Assembly (NCBI RefSeq): GCF_013385425.1
Contig: NZ_JACAQA010000011.1
Coordinates: forward strand, 62,001 to 126,000
Direction of reading: 5' to 3'
From: Pseudomonas gingeri
Lineage (GTDB): Bacteria > Pseudomonadota > Gammaproteobacteria > Pseudomonadales > Pseudomonadaceae
Length of the DNA stretch: 64,000 nucleotides
In this document: positions 1 to 7,831 of the stretch, piece by piece
Layout: every line of letters starts with the position of its first letter
Position numbering within the stretch: position 1 is the first letter of the stretch
Translations under genes and position numbers: made by a program
The notes under the pieces: generated by a model
Seen by the model: the letters and a program-made list of their open reading frames with translations, nothing else
Told to the model about the DNA's origin: nothing
The model's database searches: none

Positions 1-1092
1 CTTGGCGGCCACAATGGCGCGGGCTTCTTCGCTCACGGAGGGGGCGATGATCACTTCGACGAACTGACGCTCGACGATGGCCTTGGCGGTTTCGGCATCC
101 AGTTCGCGGTTGAAGGCGATGATGCCGCCGAAGGCCGATTCAGTGTCGGTGGCGTAGGCCAGTTCGTAGGCCTGGCGAATACCGCCTTCGGCGTCCGGGC
201 TGACCGCCACGCCGCACGGGTTGGCGTGCTTGACGATAACGCAGGCCGGCTTGACGAAGCTCTTCACGCACTCCAGCGCGGCATCGGTATCGGCCACGTT
301 GTTGTAGGAGAGTTCCTTGCCTTGCAGCTGGGTGGCGGTGGCGATGCCGACTTCGGCGGGCTTGGCTTCCACGTAGAACGCCGCGCTCTGGTGCGGGTTC
401 TCGCCGTAGCGCATTTCCTGGGCCTTGATGAACTGGCTGTTGAAGGTCCGCGGGAATTCGCTGCGGCCTTCTGTGCTCAGGGTCTCGGCGGCCTGGTTCA
501 CGGTGCCCATGTAGTTGGCGATCATGCCGTCGTAGGCGGCGGTGTGTTCGAACGCCTTGAGCATCAGGTCGAAACGCTGGGCGTAGGTCAGTCCACCGGC
601 CTTGAGGCTTTCCAGGACCTGGGAGTAGTCGCTGGCGTTGACCACGATGGCCACGTCCTTGTGGTTCTTGGCCGCCGAGCGGACCATGGTCGGGCCGCCG
701 ATATCGATGTTTTCGATGGCGGTCGGCAGGTCACAGCCAGGTTTGTTGATGGTGGCTTCGAACGGGTAGAGGTTGACGGCCACCAGGTCGATCGGCTTGA
801 TGCCGTGCTCGTTCATGATGGCGTCGTCGATGCCGCGACGACCGAGGATACCGCCGTGGATTTTCGGGTGCAGGGTTTTCACCCGGCCGTCCATCATTTC
901 CGCGAAACCGGTGTAATCCGCGACTTCCACTGCGGCTACGCCGTTGTCCCGCAGCAGCTTGAAGGTCCCGCCGGTGGAGAGGATCTCCACGCCCAGGGCT
1001 TCCAGTTCCTTGGCGAATTCGAGGATCCCGGTCTTGTCGGAAACACTGATCAAGGCACGGCGGATCGGCAGGCGGGTGGTCTGGTCGGTCAT
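1..1092 (-). CDS. purH: Bifunctional AICAR formyltransferase / IMP cyclohydrolase PurH (3' end cut by window)
   Basis: Catalyses the last two steps of de novo IMP synthesis in the cytoplasm. The 364 codons present start at ATG (TDQTTRLPIRRALISVSDK), run through the N-terminal MGS-like cyclohydrolase domain (STGGT, GRVKTLHPKIHGGIL) and enter the formyltransferase domain (RYGENPHQ, VKHANPCGVA). The family is about 530 residues, so roughly the last third lies outside the window. It follows fis on the same strand after an 81-bp gap that holds a good terminator, so it probably has its own promoter. Family assignment is secure. Confidence 0.97.
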   Translation of the reverse strand, partial: MTDQTTRLPIRRALISVSDKTGILEFAKELEALGVEILSTGGTFKLLRDNGVAAVEVADYTGFAEMMDGRVKTLHPKIHGGILGRRGIDDAIMNEHGIKPIDLVAVNLYPFEATINKPGCDLPTAIENIDIGGPTMVRSAAKNHKDVAIVVNASDYSQVLESLKAGGLTYAQRFDLMLKAFEHTAAYDGMIANYMGTVNQAAETLSTEGRSEFPRTFNSQFIKAQEMRYGENPHQSAAFYVEAKPAEVGIATATQLQGKELSYNNVADTDAALECVKSFVKPACVIVKHANPCGVAVSPDAEGGIRQAYELAYATDTESAFGGIIAFNRELDAETAKAIVERQFVEVIIAPSVSEEARAIVAAK

Positions 1093-1123
1093 CTCAATTT
1101 CCATCAAAAGCAAAGGAGTCAGC

Positions 1124-1156
1124 AAAAAAGGCGACCGGTTCTACGCGGGCGCCTTT
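1124..1156 (-). terminator. Rho-independent terminator of the dusB-fis operon
   Basis: Read on the minus strand, the segment is AAAGGCG, a loop of about 19 nt, then CGCCTTTTTT. It lies just after the fis stop codon and before the purH start, so it should end dusB-fis transcription. Confidence 0.75.
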
Positions 1157-1173
1157 CTGGTTTGATTGAATGC

Positions 1174-1494
1174 TTACAGCAAATCGTACTGTTTGAGTTT
1201 CTTGCGCAGGGTGCCGCGGTTCAGCCCGAGCAGCTCGCTGGCCTTGGTCTGGTTGCCCTTGACGTAGTTCATCACGCTTTCGAGCAAGGGCGCTTCGACT
1301 TCCGAGAGCACCAGGTTGTACACGTCCGTGACGGCCGCGCCCTCAAGGTGGGCGAAATAATTGTGCAGCGCCTTCTCGACACTCCCGCGAAGGGTCTGGC
1401 CTTCTTCGCTCGGCGTGTTGAGGTGCTGTTTCAAATTGACGTTGTCGCTCACGGGCGTTGTTCCACTCACTAAAGTCTCGGTCATCATCGTCAT
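1174..1494 (-). CDS. fis: DNA-binding protein Fis
   Basis: Nucleoid-associated protein that bends DNA and modulates growth-phase transcription. 106 residues. The C-terminal helix-turn-helix is clear (GNQTKASELLGLNRGTLRKK), preceded by the helical dimerisation core (ESVMNYVKG). The start used is the ATG at 1494, which overlaps the dusB stop as ATGA. A longer frame upstream only re-reads the end of dusB. The dusB-fis pair is conserved in gammaproteobacteria and implies translational coupling. A terminator follows. Confidence 0.96.
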   Translation of the reverse strand: MTMMTETLVSGTTPVSDNVNLKQHLNTPSEEGQTLRGSVEKALHNYFAHLEGAAVTDVYNLVLSEVEAPLLESVMNYVKGNQTKASELLGLNRGTLRKKLKQYDLL

Positions 1495-2504
1495 GCGGCC
1501 ACCCCTCTCCCTTCCCCTGTTACCAGGCTCTTGTAACGCTCGGCGAAAAACTGACGAACGTTGGCGCACTGTGCTTCCGTTTCTTCCACACGATTGAAGT
1601 GGGCGCGAAACTCCTTGGCGCCCGGCAAGGTTGCGAGATACCAGCCGACGTGCTTGCGGGCGATACGTACACCCATCACCTCCCCATAGAAGGCATGCAA
1701 CGCGGCCAGATGCTCTAGCAGAATACGTTCCACCTCGAACAGCTCCGGTGCCGGGAGGGTTTCGCCGGTACGCAGAAAATGCTCGATTTCACGAAAAATC
1801 CATGGCCGCCCCTGGGCGGCCCGGCCGATCAACAGGCCATCGGCACCGGTCGCGTGCAGCACGTGCCGGGCTTTCTCGGCCGAATCGATGTCGCCGTTGG
1901 CGAAGACCGGGATCGACACCGCCTGCTTGATCGCGGCAATGGTGTCGTACTCGGCTTCACCGGTATACAGGTCGGCACGGGTTCGCCCGTGCACCGCCAG
2001 TGCCGTGATTCCCGCCTGTTCGGCAATTTTTGCCACCGTCAGGCCGTTCTTGTTCGCCCGGTCCCAACCGGTGCGGATCTTCAGGGTGACCGGGACGTCC
2101 ACCGCCGCGACCACGGCGTGGAGGATCTCGCTCACCAGTGCTTCGTCTTTCAGTAACGCGGAGCCGGCGGCCTTGTTGCAGACCTTCTTGGCCGGGCAGC
2201 CCATGTTGATATCGATAATCTGTGCCCCCAGCTCGACATTGGCCCGGGCCGCCTCCGCCAGCATCTGTGCGTCGCCACCGGCGATCTGTACCGAGCGGGG
2301 CTCGGGATCGCCTTCGTGGATCATGCGCAGACGCGATTTGCGGCTGTTCCACAAGCTCATGTCGCTGGTGACCATTTCCGAGACTACAAGACCCGCGCCC
2401 AGGCGTCGGCACAACTGACGAAAGGGCTGGTCGGTGACGCCCGCCATGGGGGCGAGAATCAAGCCGTTCTGCAATGTATATGGGCCGATGCGTACCGCCG
2501 ACAT
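1491..2504 (-). CDS. dusB: tRNA-dihydrouridine synthase B
   Basis: FMN- and NADPH-dependent enzyme that reduces uridines to dihydrouridine in tRNA. 337 residues. The Dus TIM barrel is recognisable from LAPMAGVTDQPFR near the N-terminus, the catalytic-Cys loop NMGCPAKKVCNKAAGSALL, VTLKIRTGWD, AVHGRTR and the FMN-phosphate segment IPVFANGDI...GADGLLIGRAAQGRPWIF. Length is normal for the family. It is first gene of the dusB-fis operon and overlaps fis by 4 bp. Confidence 0.96.
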   Translation of the reverse strand: MSAVRIGPYTLQNGLILAPMAGVTDQPFRQLCRRLGAGLVVSEMVTSDMSLWNSRKSRLRMIHEGDPEPRSVQIAGGDAQMLAEAARANVELGAQIIDINMGCPAKKVCNKAAGSALLKDEALVSEILHAVVAAVDVPVTLKIRTGWDRANKNGLTVAKIAEQAGITALAVHGRTRADLYTGEAEYDTIAAIKQAVSIPVFANGDIDSAEKARHVLHATGADGLLIGRAAQGRPWIFREIEHFLRTGETLPAPELFEVERILLEHLAALHAFYGEVMGVRIARKHVGWYLATLPGAKEFRAHFNRVEETEAQCANVRQFFAERYKSLVTGEGRGVAA

Positions 2505-2680
2505 AGGACTTCCCTGGTGTGGGGCCGGATCATGAGAGTTCGAAAAAGGGTTGGCATGATACCCGCTCTCGATGACTGGATAAAGGCAAAATTGGATAAA
2601 ATCTGAACAGTTATTCGCTTATCGCTGGCGGTTTGGTTGCCGCCAGAAAACTGCCGCCCCGCCGGGCAATGAGTGCCGGG

Positions 2681-3994
2681 TTACTCGGGCGAGTGGAAGC
2701 TCAAGCTGTAGTTCACGGCCTTGGCACCCGGGTCGAGGATGTCCAGGGCGATATGGATCGGTGTCTGTGGTGGCATTTCACCCTGGCCGGCCAGGTCGCC
2801 GCTCAGGTACTCGGCGGGTTTGAAGCGGCGGCTGGCGATCAGATGGCCGTTGAGATCGGCGAAGCGCAGCTCCAGCAGCGGAAAGGGCTGGGAGAACGGC
2901 GCGCGGTTGTAGATGATCGCATCCACCACCAGGGCGCCGGCGAAGTCCGGGTGGCTACGGACCACCAGGTTGCTGCTCTTGATTCGGGCGATATCGACTT
3001 TTGACGGCACCTTGCAGCCGATTTCCGGGCACAGTTGCTGGAACCAGGGGCGGTACTGGTCCTGGCGCGCCAGTTCGTCGAAGTGATAACCGACGTATTG
3101 GCCGACCAGGGCGCCGGCGGCCAGCAGCACCAGCAGCAGCCAGAGCAGGCGCCGGCCCCAGGGCGAGCGGCGGCGTTGCCAGTCGAGCTGGATCGGGTCG
3201 TCGACCAGGTCCAGCAGCACGTCGTCGTGCAGGCCGGGCTCGTTGCGCTCGCGCTTGGCCTTGGGTTTCCTGTGTTCTTCTTCGGCGGGCGCATCGTCGG
3301 CCGGTTCAGGGGCCGGTGGGGCATGGAAGGTGTCGTCTTCCAGCTCATCGTGCTCAAGCTGCAGGCGCGGGACTGGTGGTTCGTCGTCCAGATCGGCGAG
3401 ATCGAAGGACAGCGAAGGCTCGGTGCGCGCTGACTTGGGTTGTTCTGGCTTCTTTTCCGGCGCCTTGGCCGGGGCCGTTTCGCCCTCGTCGGCCGAAGTG
3501 GCTCCGACAGGCTTGCCCGGCGGTTCGCTGAACAGGCTGTCGGGCCATTGCTCTTCTTCCGTGTCCGGGCCGTCGCGGCGGGCGCTGAGGGACTCGCCCT
3601 TGCCGCCGCGGTCCTGGCCGAACGCCTTGGTCGGCTGGATTTCCCGCTGTTCCAGGCGCGCCAGTTCCTCGTCCAGGTCGAGGTTGTCCAGGTCCAGCTC
3701 TTCGGCCGACCATTGTCGCTGGCTGATGGCCCGTGGCTGTTGCGGCGGTTCTGGAGGCGGTGGCGGCGGTGCGGGTGGTACTGGCGCCGGCACCGGCTTC
3801 GGCGCTGGCGCGGCAACACCGGCGGCGCTCGCCGCTTCCCGGGCTGCGCGTTGTTCGAGCAGTTGTCGCGCAGCGTTGAACACCTGCAGGCAGGAGCCGC
3901 AACGAACCACACCACGGGCCACGCTCAATTGAGCGTGGCTGACGCGGAAACTGGTCTGGCAATGCGGGCACTGGGTGACGAAGCTGTCGGTCAT
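2681..3994 (-). CDS. Zinc-ribbon and DUF3426 membrane protein
   Basis: 437 residues, function unknown. The N-terminus is an MJ0042-type zinc ribbon (CPHC about residues 9-12, CGSC about 33-36). A long Ala/Pro/Glu-rich low-complexity linker follows (about 60-265, including a proline run APVPPAPPPPPPEPPQQP). One transmembrane helix lies near 281-300, then a C-terminal DUF3426 domain of about 130 residues, probably outside the membrane. It lies directly downstream of prmA (30-bp gap), as in other pseudomonads. The linker causes many spurious frames on both strands. A regulatory or envelope role is only a guess from architecture. Confidence 0.85.
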   Translation of the reverse strand: MTDSFVTQCPHCQTSFRVSHAQLSVARGVVRCGSCLQVFNAARQLLEQRAAREAASAAGVAAPAPKPVPAPVPPAPPPPPPEPPQQPRAISQRQWSAEELDLDNLDLDEELARLEQREIQPTKAFGQDRGGKGESLSARRDGPDTEEEQWPDSLFSEPPGKPVGATSADEGETAPAKAPEKKPEQPKSARTEPSLSFDLADLDDEPPVPRLQLEHDELEDDTFHAPPAPEPADDAPAEEEHRKPKAKRERNEPGLHDDVLLDLVDDPIQLDWQRRRSPWGRRLLWLLLVLLAAGALVGQYVGYHFDELARQDQYRPWFQQLCPEIGCKVPSKVDIARIKSSNLVVRSHPDFAGALVVDAIIYNRAPFSQPFPLLELRFADLNGHLIASRRFKPAEYLSGDLAGQGEMPPQTPIHIALDILDPGAKAVNYSLSFHSPE

Positions 3995-4024
3995 GCGGCG
4001 ATCCGGTTCATGCAGGCGCCCATT

Positions 4025-4903
4025 CTAGCGCCGACGACCACTGATGCGCACCCAGCCATCGCGATCGGCAATCGGGTCGAGATCGAAGTCCTGGGCATAA
4101 GCAGCAGCGACTTGCGCGCCCTGTTCGGCGAGGATCCCCGAGAGCGCCAGGCGACCGCCGGGCTTGACCAGGGTGGACAGTTGCGGTGCCAGGGACACCA
4201 GCGGGCCGGCGAGGATATTGGCCACCAGCACGTCGGCCGGGACCTGGGGCAGGTCTTGCGGCAGGTACAGCGGGAACAGCGCCTCGTCGATATGGTTGCG
4301 CCCGGCGTTATCGCGGGAGGCTTCCAGGGCCTGGACGTCGATATCGGTACCGACCGCTTCCTTGGCGCCCAGCAGCAGGGCGGCAATCGCCAGGATCCCC
4401 GAGCCGCAGCCGAAGTCCAGGACGTTGCAGTCCTTGAGGTCCTGGCCGTCGAGCCATTCCAGGCACAGTGCGGTGGTCGGGTGGGTGCCGGTGCCGAAGG
4501 CCAGGCCCGGGTCGAGCAGCAGGTTGACCGCTTCCGGTTCCGGCGCGGCGTGCCAGCTCGGGACGATCCACAGGCGGCGGCCGAAGCGCATCGGCTCGAA
4601 GTTGTCCATCCAGCTGCGTTCCCAGTCCTGGTCCTCGATCACTTCGCTGTGGTACTCGGGCAGTGGTGCGCCGGTCAGCAGTTCCAGGTGCGCGAGCACG
4701 CTGGCCGCCTCGGTGCCGCCTTCGAACAGCGCCAGCAGGTGGGTGTGTGACCACAGCGGGGTGGTGTTGAGTTCCGGTTCGAAGATCGGTTGATCTTCGG
4801 CATCCATGAAGGTGACCGAAACGGCGCCGACTTCGAGGAAGGCGTCTTCGTAGGTTTCGGCTTGTTCCGGGCTGATGGCCAGGCGTACTTGCAGCCAAGG
4901 CAT
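4025..4903 (-). CDS. prmA: Ribosomal protein L11 methyltransferase PrmA
   Basis: SAM-dependent methyltransferase that trimethylates ribosomal protein L11. 292 residues. The N-terminal substrate-recognition domain (MPWLQVRLAISPEQAETYED) is followed by the Rossmann fold with motif I VLDFGCGSGILAIAALLLGA and the substrate loop DVLVANILAGPL (NxLA type). The ATG at 4903 matches the family N-terminus; an extension to 5020 is not conserved and enters repeat-rich DNA. It appears to be the first gene of a unit with the DUF3426 gene. Confidence 0.95.
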   Translation of the reverse strand: MPWLQVRLAISPEQAETYEDAFLEVGAVSVTFMDAEDQPIFEPELNTTPLWSHTHLLALFEGGTEAASVLAHLELLTGAPLPEYHSEVIEDQDWERSWMDNFEPMRFGRRLWIVPSWHAAPEPEAVNLLLDPGLAFGTGTHPTTALCLEWLDGQDLKDCNVLDFGCGSGILAIAALLLGAKEAVGTDIDVQALEASRDNAGRNHIDEALFPLYLPQDLPQVPADVLVANILAGPLVSLAPQLSTLVKPGGRLALSGILAEQGAQVAAAYAQDFDLDPIADRDGWVRISGRRR

Positions 4904-5023
4904 GGCGGGGCACCTTTGCAAAAATGGAGTGTGCAACCGCGGGGGCTGCGAGAAACGCGCAAGTCTACTTGAGCAGCGCCTTGGGCGGTATTCAAAAAAG
5001 CGAACCTGAGTCTGGCGCAATCC

Positions 5024-5101
5024 CCTGTAGGAGCGTGGCTTGCCCGCGAAGGGGCCCTCGAAATCGTCAAGAGCTTCGCGGGCAAGCCCTGCTCCTACAG
5101 G
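5024..5101. repeat. Paired inverted REP element (REPIN-like)
   Basis: cctgtaggagcgtggcttgc at the left arm is answered by its inverted, slightly divergent copy ending gctcctacagg at the right, separated by about 22 bp. Similar elements recur at 5137, 42649 and 55866. This is the typical Pseudomonas extragenic palindrome. Confidence 0.9.
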
Positions 5102-5136
5102 TTTATGTTGTACGAAAAGATCGTGAACGACGTAGC

Positions 5137-5164
5137 CCTGTAGGAGCGTGGCTTGCCCGCGAAG
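5137..5164. repeat. Single REP half-element
   Basis: An almost exact direct copy of the left arm of the 5024-5101 element (cctgtaggagcgtggcttgc followed by ccgcgaag), without its inverted partner. With the REPIN and the accC terminator it fills the 346-bp gap between prmA and accC. Confidence 0.85.
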
Positions 5165-5202
5165 AGGCCCTCAAGGTCGCCTGGCACGGTGGCTTATGCC
5201 AG

Positions 5203-5233
5203 AAACAACAAGGCCGCAATCAAGCGGCCTTGT
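5203..5233 (-). terminator. Terminator of accB-accC
   Basis: On the minus strand, a perfect 10-bp stem ACAAGGCCGC / GCGGCCTTGT with a 6-nt loop is followed by TGTTT. It lies 17 bp beyond the accC stop. Confidence 0.78.
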
Positions 5234-5249
5234 CGATGGGATCACGCAC

Positions 5250-6608
5250 TCACTGGTTGGCGAGCTTGTGTTCCAGGTAGTGAATGTTCACACCACCCTT
5301 GCAGAAGCCTTCGTCGCGAACCAGGTCGCGGTGCAGCGGGATATTGGTCTTGATCCCGTCCACCACGATTTCGTCCAGGGCGTTGCGCATGCGCGCCAGG
5401 GCTTCGTCACGGTCCTTGCCATAGGTGATCAGCTTGCCGATCAACGAGTCATAGTTCGGCGGTACCGCATAACCACTGTACAGGTGCGAGTCGACGCGAA
5501 CGCCGTTGCCGCCCGGTGCGTGGAAGTGCTTGACGGTGCCCGGGCTCGGAATGAACTTCTTCGGGTCCTCGGCGTTGATCCGGCACTCCAGGGCGTGACC
5601 GCGGATCACCACGTCGTCCTGGGTGTAGGACAACGGGTTACCGGCGGCGATGCTGAGCATCTCCTTGACGATGTCGATGCCCGTGACCATTTCCGATACC
5701 GGGTGCTCCACCTGCACGCGAGTGTTCATCTCGATGAAGTAGAAGCTGCCGTTCTCGTAGAGGAACTCGAAGGTGCCGGCGCCACGGTAGTTGATGTCGA
5801 TGCACGCCTTGACGCAGCGGGCGAAGACTTCCTGGCGGGATTTCTCATCGATGCCCGGGGCCGGTGCTTCTTCCAGTACCTTCTGGTGGCGACGCTGCAG
5901 CGAGCAGTCGCGGTCACCCAGGTGAATGGCGTGGCCCTGGCCGTCGGACAGTACCTGGACTTCCACGTGACGCGGGTTGGTGAGGAATTTTTCCAGGTAC
6001 ACCATCGGGTTGCCGAACGCTGCACCGGCTTCGGTGCGGGTCAGTTTGGCCGAGGAGATCAGGTCTTCTTCCTTGTGCACCACGCGCATGCCGCGACCAC
6101 CACCGCCACCGGCGGCCTTGATGATCACCGGGTAGCCGACTTCACGGCCGATGCGCAGGGCTTCTTCCTCGTCTTCCGGCAGCGGGCCGTCGGAACCGGG
6201 AACGGTGGGGACGCCGGCCTTGATCATGGCGTGCTTGGCCGAAACCTTGTCACCCATCAGGCGAATGGTGTCGGCTTGCGGGCCGATGAAGGCGAAACCG
6301 GATTTCTCGACCTGTTCGGCGAAGTCGGCGTTTTCCGCGAGGAAGCCGTAGCCCGGGTGGATCGCCGTGGCACCGGTGACTTCCGCGGCCGCGATGATGG
6401 CCGGGATGTGCAGGTAGGACTGGGCGGCAGGCGCCGGGCCGATGCACACGGATTCGTCCGCCAGGCCCAGGTGCATCAGCTCCTTGTCGGCCTTGGAGTA
6501 GACGGCGACGGTCTTGATCCCCAGCTCCTTGCACGCGCGCAGGATCCGCAGTGCAATTTCACCGCGGTTGGCGATCAGGACTTTTTCCAACTTCGCAGGA
6601 TTCGACAT
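5250..6608 (-). CDS. accC: Acetyl-CoA carboxylase, biotin carboxylase subunit
   Basis: ATP-dependent carboxylation of the biotin on AccB, the first half-reaction of malonyl-CoA formation for fatty-acid synthesis. About 452 residues. Landmarks are KVLIANRGEIALRILRACKE at the N-terminus, the ATP-grasp glycine loop KAAGGGGGRGM, the active-site region YFIEMNTRVQVEHPVSE and VIRGHALECRINAEDP. The start at 6608 (MSNPAKLEKV) was preferred; an in-frame ATG at 6629 would add 7 residues. It is 17 bp downstream of accB in the same operon, with a terminator after it. Confidence 0.97.
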   Translation of the reverse strand: MSNPAKLEKVLIANRGEIALRILRACKELGIKTVAVYSKADKELMHLGLADESVCIGPAPAAQSYLHIPAIIAAAEVTGATAIHPGYGFLAENADFAEQVEKSGFAFIGPQADTIRLMGDKVSAKHAMIKAGVPTVPGSDGPLPEDEEEALRIGREVGYPVIIKAAGGGGGRGMRVVHKEEDLISSAKLTRTEAGAAFGNPMVYLEKFLTNPRHVEVQVLSDGQGHAIHLGDRDCSLQRRHQKVLEEAPAPGIDEKSRQEVFARCVKACIDINYRGAGTFEFLYENGSFYFIEMNTRVQVEHPVSEMVTGIDIVKEMLSIAAGNPLSYTQDDVVIRGHALECRINAEDPKKFIPSPGTVKHFHAPGGNGVRVDSHLYSGYAVPPNYDSLIGKLITYGKDRDEALARMRNALDEIVVDGIKTNIPLHRDLVRDEGFCKGGVNIHYLEHKLANQ

Positions 6609-6625
6609 CGTTGGCTCTCCGCGCT

Positions 6626-7084
6626 TCAAACGATGGTGAACAGCGGTTGGTCGTACTCAACCGGCTGGCCGTCTTCGACGAGGATGGACTCGATCACACC
6701 GCTGGTTTCAGCTTCGATGTGGTTCATCATCTTCATGGCTTCGACGATGCACAGGGTGTCGCCTTTCTTCACGCTCTGGCCGACTTCGACAAACGACGGG
6801 GCGGCCGGCGAGGATTTGCGATAGAAGGTACCGACCATCGGCGAACGGGCTACGGTGCCGTTCAGCGCCGGGGCGGCTGCAGCGACCGGGGCCGCTGCCA
6901 CTGGGGCGGCAGCCGGAGCGGCGGCGACCGGTGCTGGCATCGGTGCCGGAGCGTAGTACTGCTGCGCCGGGGTCTTGCTGTGGCGGCTGATGCGTACGGA
7001 CTCTTCGCCTTCCTTGATCTCGAGCTCGTCGATACCGGATTCTTCCAGCAATTCGATCAGTTTCTTAACTTTACGGATATCCAT
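6626..7084 (-). CDS. accB: Acetyl-CoA carboxylase biotin carboxyl carrier protein
   Basis: 152 residues. The C-terminal biotinyl domain carries the modified lysine in VEAMKMMNHIEAE. A flexible Ala/Pro linker (about residues 40-75) joins it to an N-terminal helical region (MDIRKVKKLIELLEESGID). The protein carries carboxybiotin between AccC and the AccA/AccD transferase. It is first in the accB-accC pair and lies 24 bp after aroQ, so it may be cotranscribed with aroQ. Confidence 0.97.
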   Translation of the reverse strand: MDIRKVKKLIELLEESGIDELEIKEGEESVRISRHSKTPAQQYYAPAPMPAPVAAAPAAAPVAAAPVAAAAPALNGTVARSPMVGTFYRKSSPAAPSFVEVGQSVKKGDTLCIVEAMKMMNHIEAETSGVIESILVEDGQPVEYDQPLFTIV

Positions 7085-7108
7085 TAATCGTCAACTCCCA
7101 AGGGTCGG

Positions 7109-7564
7109 TCAGGGGTGTTTAGCCTGTGATTCAAGCTGTTCCAGGGCGGCCTCCAGGGCCAGTCGGTAACCGCTGGCGCCAAGGCCGCAGATCACTCCCA
7201 CAGCAACATCTGAAAAGTAGGAGTGATGGCGGAAAGGTTCGCGTTTGTGCACGTTCGACAAATGCACTTCGATGAATGGGATGCTCACCGCCAGCAACGC
7301 GTCACGTAATGCGACACTTGTGTGTGTAAAAGCCGCCGGATTGATCAGTATGAAGTCCACGCCTTCGCCACGGGCCGCGTGGATCCGGTCGATCAGTTCG
7401 TACTCGGCGTTGCTTTGCAGGTACAGCAGATGGTGCCCGGCCTCGCGGGCCCGGCGCTCCAGGTCCTGGTTGATCTCGGCCAGTGTCACCGCGCCGTAGA
7501 CACCCGGCTCGCGGGTGCCGAGCAGGTTCAGGTTGGGTCCGTGCAGAACCAGTAGGGTCGCCAT
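7109..7564 (-). CDS. aroQ: Type II 3-dehydroquinate dehydratase
   Basis: Third step of the shikimate pathway. 151 residues, the standard length for the dodecameric type II enzyme. LLVLHGPNLNLLGTREPGVYG holds the catalytic Tyr region, FILINPAAFTHTSVALRDAL the substrate loop, and FIEVHLSNVHKREPFRHHSY the catalytic His. The ATG at 7564 is preceded by AAGGAACAACCG, an adequate ribosome site, and is the conserved start. It leads aroQ-accB-accC, an order shared with P. aeruginosa, although a dsbD-like gene found next to it there is absent here. Confidence 0.95.
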   Translation of the reverse strand: MATLLVLHGPNLNLLGTREPGVYGAVTLAEINQDLERRAREAGHHLLYLQSNAEYELIDRIHAARGEGVDFILINPAAFTHTSVALRDALLAVSIPFIEVHLSNVHKREPFRHHSYFSDVAVGVICGLGASGYRLALEAALEQLESQAKHP

Positions 7565-7831
7565 CGGTTGTTCCTTGTTATTCACGTGCAGTTGTCGGTG
7601 CGGGCCGACTATGCCGGAAAGCTTTGGCGACTGTCCAGTTACCTGCAATAGCCAGCACGATGTCCGATGTTCGCGCGAAGTTTATGACTGATTTGTCGGA
7701 TCTGGTCATTCGTCGCGGCAACAGGTTCGACGAAGTTCGCCGCAGCGGTTTCGCCGATGCCCCCCGCAGTGGCGATTTTGCCGCTGTCGCGGGTGAGGGC
7801 ACAGGGGGGAGGCGCGGTGTGTGGCGCCCGG

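Noticed and set aside
2625..2646. ctggcgg / ccgccag hairpin upstream of dusB as a terminator
   Set aside because: 7-bp stem without a T-tract on either strand; too weak to call.
5024..5164. CRISPR-like repeats
   Set aside because: The repeats are inverted and irregular, without unique equal-length spacers; they are REP elements.
5148..6824. 558-codon plus-strand frame across accC
   Set aside because: Antisense shadow of accC/accB; composition is the usual GC-rich reverse reading, with no ribosome site or domain.
7578..7802. 74-codon minus-strand frame between aroQ and the chemoreceptor
   Set aside because: Ser/Arg/Ala-rich, no ribosome site; the 267-bp gap is more likely the aroQ promoter region.
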